This document shows positions 1-8,330 of a DNA stretch of 64,000 bases, piece by piece (within the stretch, counting starts at the first letter, position 1; every line of letters begins with the position of its first letter). The notes beneath the pieces were generated by a model, which did not search any database, was not told the DNA's origin, and worked only from the letters and a program-made list of their open reading frames with translations. The DNA is from Syntrophaceae bacterium UBA7520 (GTDB lineage: Bacteria > Desulfobacterota > Syntrophia > Syntrophales > Smithellaceae). Made by a program: the position numbers and the translations under genes. Where the stretch lies: assembly GCA_002478265.1 (NCBI GenBank), contig DLNC01000019.1, positions 1 to 64,000 on the forward strand, given 5' to 3'.

Positions 1-102
1 ACATATTTAGGGGGAAGGTCAATATTATAGAATTCGCAAAAACGTCTATTCCAAAAGTCAAAAATCAGCCCCGTTAAATAAATACAGGAATATTATTGAG
101 CT

Positions 103-1011
103 TTATTGATCGGCAATGATTGTTTTCAGCGCCGCCTCAATTTCCGGATAACGAAATTCAAAATTTGCCTCCAGAAGGCGCCGCGGCAGCACCCGCTGGC
201 CTTTGAGCAAGACCGACCCGAATTCACCCAAAATAAGCCGAATCATAAAACCCGGTGCGGGCATAAAAGACGGCCGATGCAGCACCTTGCCCAGCGCTTT
301 GCCCAAATCTTTATTGCGCACCGGCTGAGGCGAGCAGACATTGACCGGGCCGGAAATTTCTTTGTGCGCCAGCAAAAATAAAAATGCCGCGGCCAGGTCT
401 TCCATGTGCACCCAGGAAAACCACTGTCTGCCGTTTCCCAGCGGGCCGCCCAGGAAATATTTAAAAAGCGGTATCATTTGCCCCAAGGCACCGCCGTTTT
501 TACCCAACACTATGCCGAAGCGTGTGATCACGACACGCGCTTTCTTCACCGCGGCGCGCATTGCTTCCCGCTCCCAATCCAAGGCCAGCCGCGCCAGAAA
601 ATCATCACCGGCCGGCGATGCTTCGGTTAATTCTTCATCTTCATGGAAACCATAGTAGCCTACCGCGGACGTGCTGAAAAAAGTAATGTGGCTCGCGTTG
701 GCCGGCAGAGCTTCAACAAGATTGCGCGTCGTGCTGATGCGGCTTTCACGCAGAATTTTCTTTTGCGTCGGTGTCCAGCGGCTGAAAATTGAGGCGCCGG
801 CAAGATTAATGATCACATCATGTCTGCTGACAGATTCCTGCCAGCCGCCTTTAATGGTCGGATTGCCCGCGATATAGAATACTTGCGGCAGTCTTGCCTC
901 CGAATCATCCGGATTAGGCGTAAGAATGGAAACCTGATGCCCTTCACGAAGCAGGCGCTGCGCCAGATAAGTGCCGACAAACCCCGTACCACCCGTCATG
1001 AAAACTTTCAT
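103..1011 (-). CDS. TIGR01777-type SDR epimerase
   Basis: NAD(P)-binding epimerase-like protein of the TIGR01777 (YfcH/SulA-type) group; the substrate is unknown for the family. The Rossmann motif GGTGFVGTYLAQ lies within the first 20 residues, NLAGA follows near residue 70, and the SDR active-site Tyr is in STSAVGYYG near residue 115. The C-terminal part (GEFGSVLLKGQRVLP) fits the DUF1731 tail of this family, and about 300 residues is the usual length. I chose the ATG at 1011 over one eight codons upstream because GGAGGTGG stands just before it and the Rossmann strand then begins at residue 2. It lies 29 bp downstream of the PNPOx-like gene on the same strand, so the two are probably co-transcribed. 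Confidence 0.88.
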   Translation of the reverse strand: MKVFMTGGTGFVGTYLAQRLLREGHQVSILTPNPDDSEARLPQVFYIAGNPTIKGGWQESVSRHDVIINLAGASIFSRWTPTQKKILRESRISTTRNLVEALPANASHITFFSTSAVGYYGFHEDEELTEASPAGDDFLARLALDWEREAMRAAVKKARVVITRFGIVLGKNGGALGQMIPLFKYFLGGPLGNGRQWFSWVHMEDLAAAFLFLLAHKEISGPVNVCSPQPVRNKDLGKALGKVLHRPSFMPAPGFMIRLILGEFGSVLLKGQRVLPRRLLEANFEFRYPEIEAALKTIIADQ

Positions 1012-1040
1012 TTTCCACCTCCGAACCAGAGACAAAATTT

Positions 1041-1418
1041 TTATTCCCCGATGAGCGGGAGAACCTTATCCAGCTTAAAATAAATCAGGTATTTGGGGCC
1101 GGCATTGTATTTGCCTTCCACTTCCTTGTACTTCTTGCGGCGTATTTCATCTATCAGCGGAGAGTCTTTCTCTTCGCGAATTTTTGTCAGATACAGGCGC
1201 TTGCCTTCATATTTATCCGCTTCCTTAAAGAGATAAACCGCATGGGGGTTGGAGAGCAAATTGGCGTGGGTGAGCCTCTCCGCCGCGATAAAGGCCACCG
1301 TGTCCTCGCCAAAAAAATGCGGTCGTCCGTAAACGGCGGCATTCACGTTACCGCTTTTATCCGCGGTAGCCAGGATGCCAACTCCTTTGGCTTCCTCGAA
1401 ATATCGGTCAATCTTCAT
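1041..1418 (-). CDS. pyridoxamine 5'-phosphate oxidase-like flavin-binding protein
   Basis: Small split-barrel protein of the PNPOx-like superfamily, about 125 residues. The start MKIDRYFEEAKGVGILATAD followed by GNVNAAVYGRPHFF matches the first strands of these FMN or F420/heme-binding barrels, and NPHAVYLF with a C-terminal YLIYFKLDKV complete the fold. These proteins bind a flavin or related cofactor; no substrate can be assigned. The ATG at 1418 has AGGAGA five bases upstream, so I prefer it over the ATG nine codons earlier. It is the first gene of a likely two-gene unit with the epimerase. Confidence 0.8.
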   Translation of the reverse strand: MKIDRYFEEAKGVGILATADKSGNVNAAVYGRPHFFGEDTVAFIAAERLTHANLLSNPHAVYLFKEADKYEGKRLYLTKIREEKDSPLIDEIRRKKYKEVEGKYNAGPKYLIYFKLDKVLPLIGE

Positions 1419-1582
1419 TTTCTTCTCCTTGCCTATGTTCTTCAATATAAGTTTTTACTCCCCTTTTGTAAAGCAACAAAACAGTTACAGACAACATCTT
1501 TATCTATAGCTTTATTTTATAAGTATTGACACAACTAAAAAAAGTATGCTCTCCTTTCAGGCGAATCTTGAGGTGTTCAGTT

Positions 1583-2941
1583 TTGAAAAAAGCAAAAACC
1601 AGTTTTTTCTGCCAGCACTGCGGTTATATGTCGCCCAAATGGCTGGGCAAGTGTCCTTCCTGCGAAGGATGGAACTGCTTTGCCGAGGAACTGGTCACGC
1701 CCGCCGATTCAGGGATTCGCGCCGAAATCAGATTTGACGGCAAACCCCTGCCGATCGAAGAAATACCCGTCGCCGAAGGCCGGCGCCTGGCCACCGGAAT
1801 CGCCGAAATCGACCGCGTTTTGGGCGGTGGCGTTGTCGGCGGCTCGGCCGTATTAATCGGCGGAGAACCGGGCATCGGCAAATCCACGCTGATGCTGCAG
1901 ATGATGCACAACCTAGCCCAATCCGGGCAGAAAGTCCTTTACATCTCCGGCGAGGAATCGTCCAGCCAGATTAAAATGCGCGGCCAGCGCATCGGCGCCT
2001 CCGCCAGGGAGTTGTTGGTGCTGGTGGAAGTATCGCTGGAGAAAATTTTGGAAGAGATAAAAAATATTTCTCCCGCGATTGTCGTAATTGACTCTATTCA
2101 GACCCTTTATTCATCAGAGCTGATGTCCGCGCCCGGCAGCGTCGGCCAGGTGCGCGAGGCGTCATCCCGACTGATTTTGTTTGCCAAAAAATTCGGCATT
2201 CCGGTTTTCCTGGTCGGCCACGTCACCAAAGACGGCTCCATCGCCGGTCCCAAAGTTTTGGAGCACATGGTGGACACGGTTCTTTACTTTGAAGGAGATT
2301 CCGGCCACGCCTACCGGATTATTCGCGGCATCAAAAACCGTTTCGGGCCGGCCAACGAAATCGGCGTTTTTGAAATGCAGGAAAAAGGCCTGAAAGAGGT
2401 CCCCAATCCTTCCGCTTTTTTTCTGGCGGAGCGTCCGCAAAACGTGTCCGGCTCGGTGGTCATCTGCAGTATGGAAGGCACCAGGCCAATACTTGTCGAA
2501 ATTCAGGCGCTGGTTTCTCCCACCAATCTGGGCATGCCGCGACGCACGGCGATCGGCGTGGATCACAACCGCGTGTCACTTCTGGTTGCCGTACTGGACA
2601 AAATCTGCGGTCTGCACCTGGGCGCGTCCGACATTTTCATCAACGTTGCCGGGGGCATCAAACTGACGGAACCAGCGGTTGATTTGGGCGTGGTCGCTGC
2701 TATGGCTTCGAGCTTTCTGGATAAACCTATCGACGGGCGCACGGTCGTTTTCGGCGAAGTGGGGCTTACCGGCGAGGTGCGCGCCGTCTCTCAAATAGAT
2801 TCGAGAATAAAAGAAGCAACGCGCCTGGGTTTCGCCCGCTGCCTGGTGCCTAAATCCGCCGCGACTCAATCGGCAAAATCTGCAAAAATTGAATTAAAAA
2901 CAGTTTCTTCGCTACAGGAAATGCTGGATAATTTATTTTAA
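1583..2941 (+). CDS. radA: DNA repair protein RadA (Sms)
   Basis: RecA-related branch-migration and DNA repair ATPase. It has the N-terminal C4 zinc finger (FFCQHCGYMSPKWLGKCPSC), Walker A GGEPGIGKST, the RadA motif KNRFGPANEIGVF and a C-terminal Lon-protease-like domain (SDIFINVAGGIKLTEPAVDL). The frame is open from a TTG at 1526, but known RadA proteins begin close to the zinc finger; the TTG at 1583 gives MKKAKTSFFCQ with GAGGTG seven bases upstream and a product of 452 residues, the normal family length. It sits alone between the minus-strand pair before it and groES after it, with no clear terminator. Confidence 0.95.
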   Translation: MKKAKTSFFCQHCGYMSPKWLGKCPSCEGWNCFAEELVTPADSGIRAEIRFDGKPLPIEEIPVAEGRRLATGIAEIDRVLGGGVVGGSAVLIGGEPGIGKSTLMLQMMHNLAQSGQKVLYISGEESSSQIKMRGQRIGASARELLVLVEVSLEKILEEIKNISPAIVVIDSIQTLYSSELMSAPGSVGQVREASSRLILFAKKFGIPVFLVGHVTKDGSIAGPKVLEHMVDTVLYFEGDSGHAYRIIRGIKNRFGPANEIGVFEMQEKGLKEVPNPSAFFLAERPQNVSGSVVICSMEGTRPILVEIQALVSPTNLGMPRRTAIGVDHNRVSLLVAVLDKICGLHLGASDIFINVAGGIKLTEPAVDLGVVAAMASSFLDKPIDGRTVVFGEVGLTGEVRAVSQIDSRIKEATRLGFARCLVPKSAATQSAKSAKIELKTVSSLQEMLDNLF

Positions 2942-2991
2942 GTCCACTCGCCAATATAATCATTAAAATTCCTAAAAAAACCTTCTAAGTA

Positions 2992-3019
2992 TTGACATCA
3001 AAGGAAAAATGTTTAAGTT
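2992..3019 (+). promoter_or_regulatory. probable groESL promoter
   Basis: A perfect -35 box TTGACA (2992-2997) is followed after 16 bases by TAAGTT (3014-3019), which keeps the key T, A and final T of a -10 box. It lies 64 bp upstream of groES. No CIRCE element (TTAGCACTC-N9-GAGTGCTAA) is visible here, so HrcA control is not supported. Confidence 0.5.
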
Positions 3020-3082
3020 AGCGCCGCTGCTGAAGCATTTATACGGATTATTATATTAAAACAGGAAAGGAGATAAAAAAGC

Positions 3083-3373
3083 ATGAAAATCAGACCCTTA
3101 CAAGATAGAATTATCGTAAAACGTCTGGAAGAGGAGCAAAAAACCAAGGGCGGAATCATTATCCCCGACACCGCCAAAGAAAAACCCATTGAAGGCAAAG
3201 TAGTAGCCGTAGGCAAGGGCAAAATAGCCGATGACGGCAAGCTTATCCCCATCGAAGTCAAAGTGGGCGACAAAGTCCTTTTCAGCAAATACGGCGGCAC
3301 CGAGGTGAAAATCGATGGCGAAGAGTATTTGATCATGAGAGAAGACGACATTTTAGGCATTATCGAAAAATAA
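3083..3373 (+). CDS. groES: co-chaperonin GroES
   Basis: 10 kDa co-chaperonin that caps GroEL during ATP-dependent folding in the cytoplasm. The 96-residue length and the sequence MKIRPLQDRIIVKRLEEE, the mobile loop KTKGGIIIPDTAKEKP and the roof hairpin region are typical. AAAGGAG stands about 10 bases before the ATG. groEL follows 26 bp downstream, forming the usual two-gene operon with a housekeeping-type promoter upstream. Confidence 0.98.
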   Translation: MKIRPLQDRIIVKRLEEEQKTKGGIIIPDTAKEKPIEGKVVAVGKGKIADDGKLIPIEVKVGDKVLFSKYGGTEVKIDGEEYLIMREDDILGIIEK

Positions 3374-3399
3374 GAATAATTTAAGGAGGAATATATAAA

Positions 3400-5052
3400 A
3401 TGGGAGCAAAGATACTTCTTTACGATGAAGAGGCGAGGAAATCGATCCTCAAAGGGGTGAACACCCTGGCCGACGCTGTAAAGGTAACCCTCGGACCCAA
3501 AGGCCGCAATGTCATTATCGACAAAAGTTTCGGTTCGCCCACGGTAACCAAAGACGGCGTAACCGTTGCCAAAGAAATTGAACTCGAAGACAAATTTGAA
3601 AACATGGGCGCGCAGATGGTTAAAGAAGTCGCCAGCAAAACCAGCGATGTCGCCGGTGACGGCACAACCACCGCCACGATTCTGGCGCAGGCAATCTATC
3701 GCGAAGGCGTAAAAGCCGTCGCCGCGGGCTCCAACCCGATGGATATCAAAAGAGGCATCGACAAAGCCGTGGAAACGGTTGTCAAAGAATTAAACAAGAT
3801 TAGCAAACCCACCAAAGATCAGAAAGAAATAGCGCAGGTCGGAACAATCTCCGCCAACAACGATGAAACAATCGGCAACATCATTGCCGAAGCCATGGGC
3901 AAGGTCGGCAAGGAAGGCGTGATCACCGTAGAAGAGGCCAAGGGGCTCGAAACGGAACTGGAAATCGTGGAAGGCATGCAGTTCGACCGCGGTTATCTCT
4001 CTCCTTACTTCGTCACCAACGCGGATAAAATGCTGGTTAACCTCGAAGACGCGTTGATTTTAATCTATGAAAAGAAAATCAGCGGCATGAAAGACCTGCT
4101 TCCCATTCTGGAACAGATTGCCAAAATGGGCAAGCCTCTGCTTATCATCGCGGAAGATATTGAAGGTGAAGCGCTGGCTACGCTGGTCGTCAACAAAATC
4201 CGCGGCACACTGCACGTGGCCGCCGTTAAAGCTCCCGGCTTTGGCGATCGCCGCAAAGCCATGCTGGAAGACATCGCCATCCTCACCGGCGGAAAGATGA
4301 TTTCCGAAGACATGGGCTGGAAGCTGGAAAACGTGAAACTGGAGGATCTGGGCAAAGCCAAGAAAATCATCATTGATAAAGACAACACGACCATCGTCGA
4401 CGGCGCTGGCAAGAGATCCGAACTGGAAGGCCGCGTGAAACAGATCCGCGCCCAGATTGAAGAGACCACTTCCGATTACGATAAAGAAAAACTGCAGGAA
4501 AGACTGGCTAAACTGGTGGGCGGCGTGGCCGTAATTAAAGTAGGCGCGGCAACAGAAACCGAAATGAAGGAAAAGAAAGCCCGCGTGGAAGACGCGCTGC
4601 ACGCGACCCGCGCCGCGGTGGAAGAAGGCATCGTCCCCGGCGGCGGCGTTGCTTATCTGCGCGCCTTGCCTGCCCTGGGCAAACTCAATGTTGATGGTGA
4701 CGAACAGATCGGCGTAAATATCATCAAGAAGGCGATTGAAGAACCTATTAAAATGATCGCCGCCAACGCGGGATTTGAAGGCAGTATTGTCGCGCAAAAG
4801 GTAAAAGATGAAGCCAAGGAAAAAGGCACGGATTACGGGTTCAACGCGCGCACCGACAAGTATGAAGGCATGCTCAAAGCCGGCGTCATTGACCCGACTA
4901 AAGTTACGCGCTTTGCCCTGCAAAACGCGGCCAGTGTCGCGTCGCTTCTGCTAACCACGCAGTGTATGGTTGCCGATAAGCCCGAAGAAAAAGGCGCCGG
5001 CGGCATGCCCGGCATGCCTCCCGGAGGCGGATATCCCGGCATGGGAATGTAA
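3400..5052 (+). CDS. groEL: chaperonin GroEL
   Basis: 60 kDa chaperonin, 550 residues, partner of the GroES encoded just upstream. Signature features include the ATP-binding GPKGRNVIID and DGVTVAKEIELED, the GDGTTTATILAQ loop with the catalytic Asp, and the C-terminal Gly/Met-rich tail ending GGGYPGMGM. AAGGAGGAA precedes the ATG. The sequence is full length with no frame disruption. Long antisense open frames inside it (for example 4060-4923) are coding shadows. Confidence 0.99.
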   Translation: MGAKILLYDEEARKSILKGVNTLADAVKVTLGPKGRNVIIDKSFGSPTVTKDGVTVAKEIELEDKFENMGAQMVKEVASKTSDVAGDGTTTATILAQAIYREGVKAVAAGSNPMDIKRGIDKAVETVVKELNKISKPTKDQKEIAQVGTISANNDETIGNIIAEAMGKVGKEGVITVEEAKGLETELEIVEGMQFDRGYLSPYFVTNADKMLVNLEDALILIYEKKISGMKDLLPILEQIAKMGKPLLIIAEDIEGEALATLVVNKIRGTLHVAAVKAPGFGDRRKAMLEDIAILTGGKMISEDMGWKLENVKLEDLGKAKKIIIDKDNTTIVDGAGKRSELEGRVKQIRAQIEETTSDYDKEKLQERLAKLVGGVAVIKVGAATETEMKEKKARVEDALHATRAAVEEGIVPGGGVAYLRALPALGKLNVDGDEQIGVNIIKKAIEEPIKMIAANAGFEGSIVAQKVKDEAKEKGTDYGFNARTDKYEGMLKAGVIDPTKVTRFALQNAASVASLLLTTQCMVADKPEEKGAGGMPGMPPGGGYPGMGM

Positions 5053-5096
5053 GGAATAGCTTGAAGACTTAAGACCAAAGGCTAAAGTTATAAAAC

Positions 5097-5134
5097 AAAA
5101 AAGCCCCTTGTCCCTTGGACAAGGGGCTTTTTTG
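5097..5134 (+). terminator. Rho-independent terminator of groESL
   Basis: A perfect 13-bp stem, AAGCCCCTTGTCC (5101-5113) with its complement at 5117-5129, closes a 3-base loop and is followed by a T run to 5133. The A run before the stem could let it act on both strands. Confidence 0.95.
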
Positions 5135-5206
5135 TTACCACGATAACATTGACACTTAGCCCTGGTAAGAAGTATATAACCTGAGGAAGGCGCTCTGGAA
5201 AATCTG

Positions 5207-5707
5207 ATGATAACCATTAAGGCAGCCAAACAAACTGATGCAATGGAAATAAGATCGCTGCTTTGTAAAGTCTGGCAAGATACTTTTGAGGGCGTTTTGC
5301 CGGAAAAAACCGTCACCGAAGTTCCGCTGAAGGCATATGATTACAAGCTGTTGAAATCGCAACTTGAGGACCCGGCTGTTAAATTTCTTGTTGCGAAAGA
5401 CTCCACCGGAAAAATTATCGGCGTCACCAACGCGAAACAGCAAAACGAGGTTATATACATTAACCGCTTATACATTGACCGCGCCTACCAGCGAATGGGT
5501 CTGGGCAACGCGTTCATAAATGAACTGATCAAACAATTTCCTTTAGCAGAGAAAGTTGTTCTTGAAGTTGTGGAAAAGAATGCAAAAGGTATTAGCTTTT
5601 ATTTAAAGAATGGGTTTATGGTTACCGGCAAAAATAAAAGTAAAATCGGCGACCATGTTTTGGATGTATTGGTTTTGCAAAAAAACCTGGAACAAGGCTC
5701 TTTTTAA
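5207..5707 (+). CDS. GNAT family N-acetyltransferase
   Basis: Single-domain GNAT acetyltransferase of 166 residues. The acetyl-CoA binding motif A is visible as INRLYIDRAYQRMGLGNAFI (V/I-x-x-x-Q-R-x-G-x-G), followed by VVEKNAKGISFYLKNGF, the motif B region typical of RimI/PaiA-like enzymes. The acceptor is unknown. It stands alone on the plus strand between the groESL terminator and a minus-strand gene whose stop overlaps its own by 4 bp. The ribosome-binding site (GAGGAAGG) is farther than usual from the ATG. Confidence 0.88.
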   Translation: MITIKAAKQTDAMEIRSLLCKVWQDTFEGVLPEKTVTEVPLKAYDYKLLKSQLEDPAVKFLVAKDSTGKIIGVTNAKQQNEVIYINRLYIDRAYQRMGLGNAFINELIKQFPLAEKVVLEVVEKNAKGISFYLKNGFMVTGKNKSKIGDHVLDVLVLQKNLEQGSF

Positions 5708-6390
5708 AGCCCTCCGTCTTCCAGTTTTACGAAATTAAACCCCTTCCTGCGCAGTGCGGTAACAATACTGGGCAACGCCTCGCCGGTGCTGTAACCCCTG
5801 CCGTTGATATGAAAGATAAGAATGCTCCCCGGTTTTGTCTTGAAAACGACCCATTGTTTAAGTTTTTCCGGGGTAATATTTTGATCCGGGTCACCGCTGG
5901 GAAAAGTCCAGTGCACTACCTTATAATGCATTCTTTCAAGCCGTTCCACGCTTTTTTCATCACAATCTCCTTCTGGGAAACGGAAATATTTAGCTTTTCT
6001 GCCGGTTATGCTTTTTATTAATTGATCGGCCACCATCACTTCGCGCCTGAGCTTTTCCTCAGGCAAAAGTTCCATATGCGAGTAATGACTCAATGAATGA
6101 TTTTCTATTTCAACAAATGGCAACTTCGCGATCTCACGCAGGCGCTCTTTGTTCCTGCGCGCGAATTTCCCCGTCACAAAAACAGTAAAAGGTATCTTCT
6201 CCCTGATAAGATACGAAAGAATTGTTTCCTCAAAATACACTGGGACCGAAGATTCGCAGGCATCAAAGGTCAGGGCCACACTCTTAATATTTAACTTCTC
6301 AATAACGTTTGCGTGGACCGGAATAGCTAAAACAAAACTTAAAACGATAAAAGCGATTATGATTAAAGCAGAAATGTTTTTTCGCGCCAT
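5704..6390 (-). CDS. polysaccharide deacetylase (NodB homology), exported
   Basis: Membrane-anchored or secreted NodB-type carbohydrate esterase of about 228 residues. An N-terminal hydrophobic helix (IIIAFIVLSFVLAIPVHA) looks like a signal sequence. The NodB motifs are LTFDACES (motif 1, where the usual second metal-binding Asp is Ala), NHSLSHYSH (motif 2, metal His residues) and FRFPEGD (motif 3); motif 5 is ILIFHINGRG. I prefer the ATG at 6390 over a TTG at 6417 although no strong ribosome-binding site is seen. Likely substrates are peptidoglycan or an exopolysaccharide. It is the last gene of a minus-strand envelope cluster. Confidence 0.85.
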   Translation of the reverse strand: MARKNISALIIIAFIVLSFVLAIPVHANVIEKLNIKSVALTFDACESSVPVYFEETILSYLIREKIPFTVFVTGKFARRNKERLREIAKLPFVEIENHSLSHYSHMELLPEEKLRREVMVADQLIKSITGRKAKYFRFPEGDCDEKSVERLERMHYKVVHWTFPSGDPDQNITPEKLKQWVVFKTKPGSILIFHINGRGYSTGEALPSIVTALRRKGFNFVKLEDGGL

Positions 6391-6448
6391 GATAAAAATA
6401 ACGATATTTTTTAACAAATTTTTATAAAATTTAATGAATCCGAATCTA

Positions 6449-7072
6449 TCACTGATTCTCCTTTTTTAACCCTTTGTAAAGCATATAGCCAAAGAAAATA
6501 ATACCGCAGACAAAAAAGAAAATCGAAATGTCCGTGTAATATTCTTCCAAAAGTTCTTTCTGCGTGTAGAGAAAAAATCCCAGCAAAACGAGTATGATAT
6601 TCCAGAGGCCGGAACCCAGCGCGGTGAAGAGTAAAAACCGCTTGAAATTCATTTTGGCAAATCCCGCCGGAAGCGAGATGAGCTGGCGTATCGCCGGAAT
6701 CAGCCGCCCGATAAAAGTGGAGCTGCGGCCGTACTTTATAAAATAACTTTCCGCCTTTTCAAGTGTATGTCTGGTAATCAGCAGAAAATGAGCGATGCGG
6801 GTATCCGCCAGTCGATAAAGCACTTTTCTGCCCAAAAAAAACGCGAAAAAGTAATTAAACGTGGCGCCGATGAGCGCGCCCGCCGTGGCGGCAAAAAACA
6901 CGCCGAAAGCATTGAGCGAACCTTGCGCAGCTTTATAAGCGGCAGGAGGCACGACAATTTCTGAAGGAAAGGGAATAAATGAACTTTCGATGCTCATCAG
7001 CAGAATAACAGTGCCGTAATTGATGTGTTCCAGATACCAGGAAGTAATGGAAGAAAATATTTCCGTAATCAT
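6449..7072 (-). CDS. DedA family membrane protein
   Basis: Integral membrane protein of the DedA / SNARE-associated (VTT) family, about 207 residues with four or more hydrophobic stretches. DedA hallmarks are ESSFIPFPSEIVVPPAA near the N-terminus and GRLIPAIRQLISLPAG in the middle, with the conserved Arg and Pro residues of the re-entrant loop. Characterised members flip undecaprenyl phosphate or phospholipids across the inner membrane. The ATG at 7072 is preferred to one 12 codons upstream. It is followed after 58 bp by the polysaccharide deacetylase, which fits a shared role in envelope synthesis. Confidence 0.92.
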   Translation of the reverse strand: MITEIFSSITSWYLEHINYGTVILLMSIESSFIPFPSEIVVPPAAYKAAQGSLNAFGVFFAATAGALIGATFNYFFAFFLGRKVLYRLADTRIAHFLLITRHTLEKAESYFIKYGRSSTFIGRLIPAIRQLISLPAGFAKMNFKRFLLFTALGSGLWNIILVLLGFFLYTQKELLEEYYTDISIFFFVCGIIFFGYMLYKGLKKENQ

Positions 7073-7210
7073 AATAAAAAGCACCCTTGTAAAATTGACA
7101 AGACACAACTCAAAAAACGCCGGCCTACGGCTCAGTTCAGCAACAGGTTTGGCTTACATATTTTATTTTAAAAGGATTAGCAACTTATTTCAGAAAATAA
7201 AATCGACCGG

Positions 7211-8281
7211 TTATCCCCCGGCGGATATTTTCTCGGGTTTTATTTTTTTCGTAACCGTTACTAAAAGATAAGCCAAACATAAAAAAATGACGGCACCCAG
7301 CAAATTTAAAATTACTACCAAAGCAATATGGTGTCGCATCCACGGCCAGACATGAACAATAGCAAGCTGTTCAAGATCATCTTCAAAATCAGCGGTATGG
7401 GGCACGGATAGAATGCGCATACCCACAGAATCGGGCGTAACGTGAAGAATTGCCGCGTGGTAGAATTGGTTGTTTGGCTTATGTCGAAGCGACGCTCCAC
7501 CACCTCCTGTAACTATATAGGTTGTTTTCTTTCGCTTACATTGGCCAAAGCCGTGGAAATCGCCATTAATAGCATATTCAATGCCTAGCTCATCAATCAG
7601 CCTAAGTAGTGCTTTCTCTTCAACAAATTGTTTTCCATAAAAATATGTAGAAATCGATGAGGGAGGTACATGAAAAAAGACAAATGTATGAAGATACCGG
7701 CTAAGGTCAATGTTGCGAAACTTCTCGAGGAAGGCTAAACTTTCTTTATTGTTGAACCGGCTAGAATCTAAAATACGCAAAACAATAAAAAGGCATTTCC
7801 GATACTCAAAACTGAAAATACTCGAACCATATATTTTCTCAAAACGCTCAATTGGAAAGCTTTGAGGATCTACGTCATGATTCCCCACAACATAAAACAT
7901 GGGGCAGGGAAGAACATACTCATTCATTTCGGCATGTAGGTACCGGTGATGTTCTTCGTTATTATCACCAGATAAATCACCTAGCAAAACCACAAAATCC
8001 AGGGGCTCCTTATGCATCTCAGAGACAATTCGTTCGAAAATACCGCTACTCCTGGCATCACCAACCGCAGCAAATGAAAAATTACCTGCTTCTTTTACTT
8101 GTTCGAGTGCTTTTCTGTTGGCCGGAAAATTACCGAACGTTGGCGGCAAAGGCATATCACCCTCATCTTTAACTATTACCGTATATACTTCTAAGGCGAA
8201 GGCCAATAACAGAGTGACCATGAGTATGGTGAGAATAATAATGGCGAAAATATTACGATACCGATGTCCTGTCTTCCCCAT
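7211..8281 (-). CDS. membrane-anchored metallophosphoesterase
   Basis: Calcineurin-like phosphoesterase of about 356 residues, with one transmembrane helix at each end (near residues 10-32, and VILNLLGAVIFLCLAYLLV near the C-terminus), so the catalytic domain probably faces the periplasm. Metal-binding motifs are VGDARSSG, VLLGDLSGDNNEEHH (GDxxGDN), YVVGNHDVD (GNHD), FFHVPP and NGDFHGFGQ (GDFHGFG in place of GHTH). The ATG at 8281 has AGGAGA seven bases upstream. The substrate is unknown; the cluster suggests a lipid or cell-wall phosphate. It lies 49 bp after the sulfatase gene on the same strand. Confidence 0.86.
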   Translation of the reverse strand: MGKTGHRYRNIFAIIILTILMVTLLLAFALEVYTVIVKDEGDMPLPPTFGNFPANRKALEQVKEAGNFSFAAVGDARSSGIFERIVSEMHKEPLDFVVLLGDLSGDNNEEHHRYLHAEMNEYVLPCPMFYVVGNHDVDPQSFPIERFEKIYGSSIFSFEYRKCLFIVLRILDSSRFNNKESLAFLEKFRNIDLSRYLHTFVFFHVPPSSISTYFYGKQFVEEKALLRLIDELGIEYAINGDFHGFGQCKRKKTTYIVTGGGGASLRHKPNNQFYHAAILHVTPDSVGMRILSVPHTADFEDDLEQLAIVHVWPWMRHHIALVVILNLLGAVIFLCLAYLLVTVTKKIKPEKISAGG

Positions 8282-8330
8282 GCCTTTTCTCCTGAATTTA
8301 AACGTCTCCCCACCTTGTATCAAAGAAAAA

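Noticed and set aside
1526..1550. TTGACA and TATGCT as a promoter, or the TTG at 1526 as the radA start
   Set aside because: The two boxes are only 13 bases apart, and RadA homologues start close to the zinc finger, matching the TTG at 1583 with GAGGTG before it.
2942..3082. CIRCE element before groES
   Set aside because: TTAGC occurs once at 3018 but the rest of TTAGCACTC-N9-GAGTGCTAA is absent.
4060..4923. 287-codon antisense frame within groEL
   Set aside because: A coding shadow of GC-rich third positions; similar antisense frames lie in ileS (13156-14118) and prpE (56286-57236).
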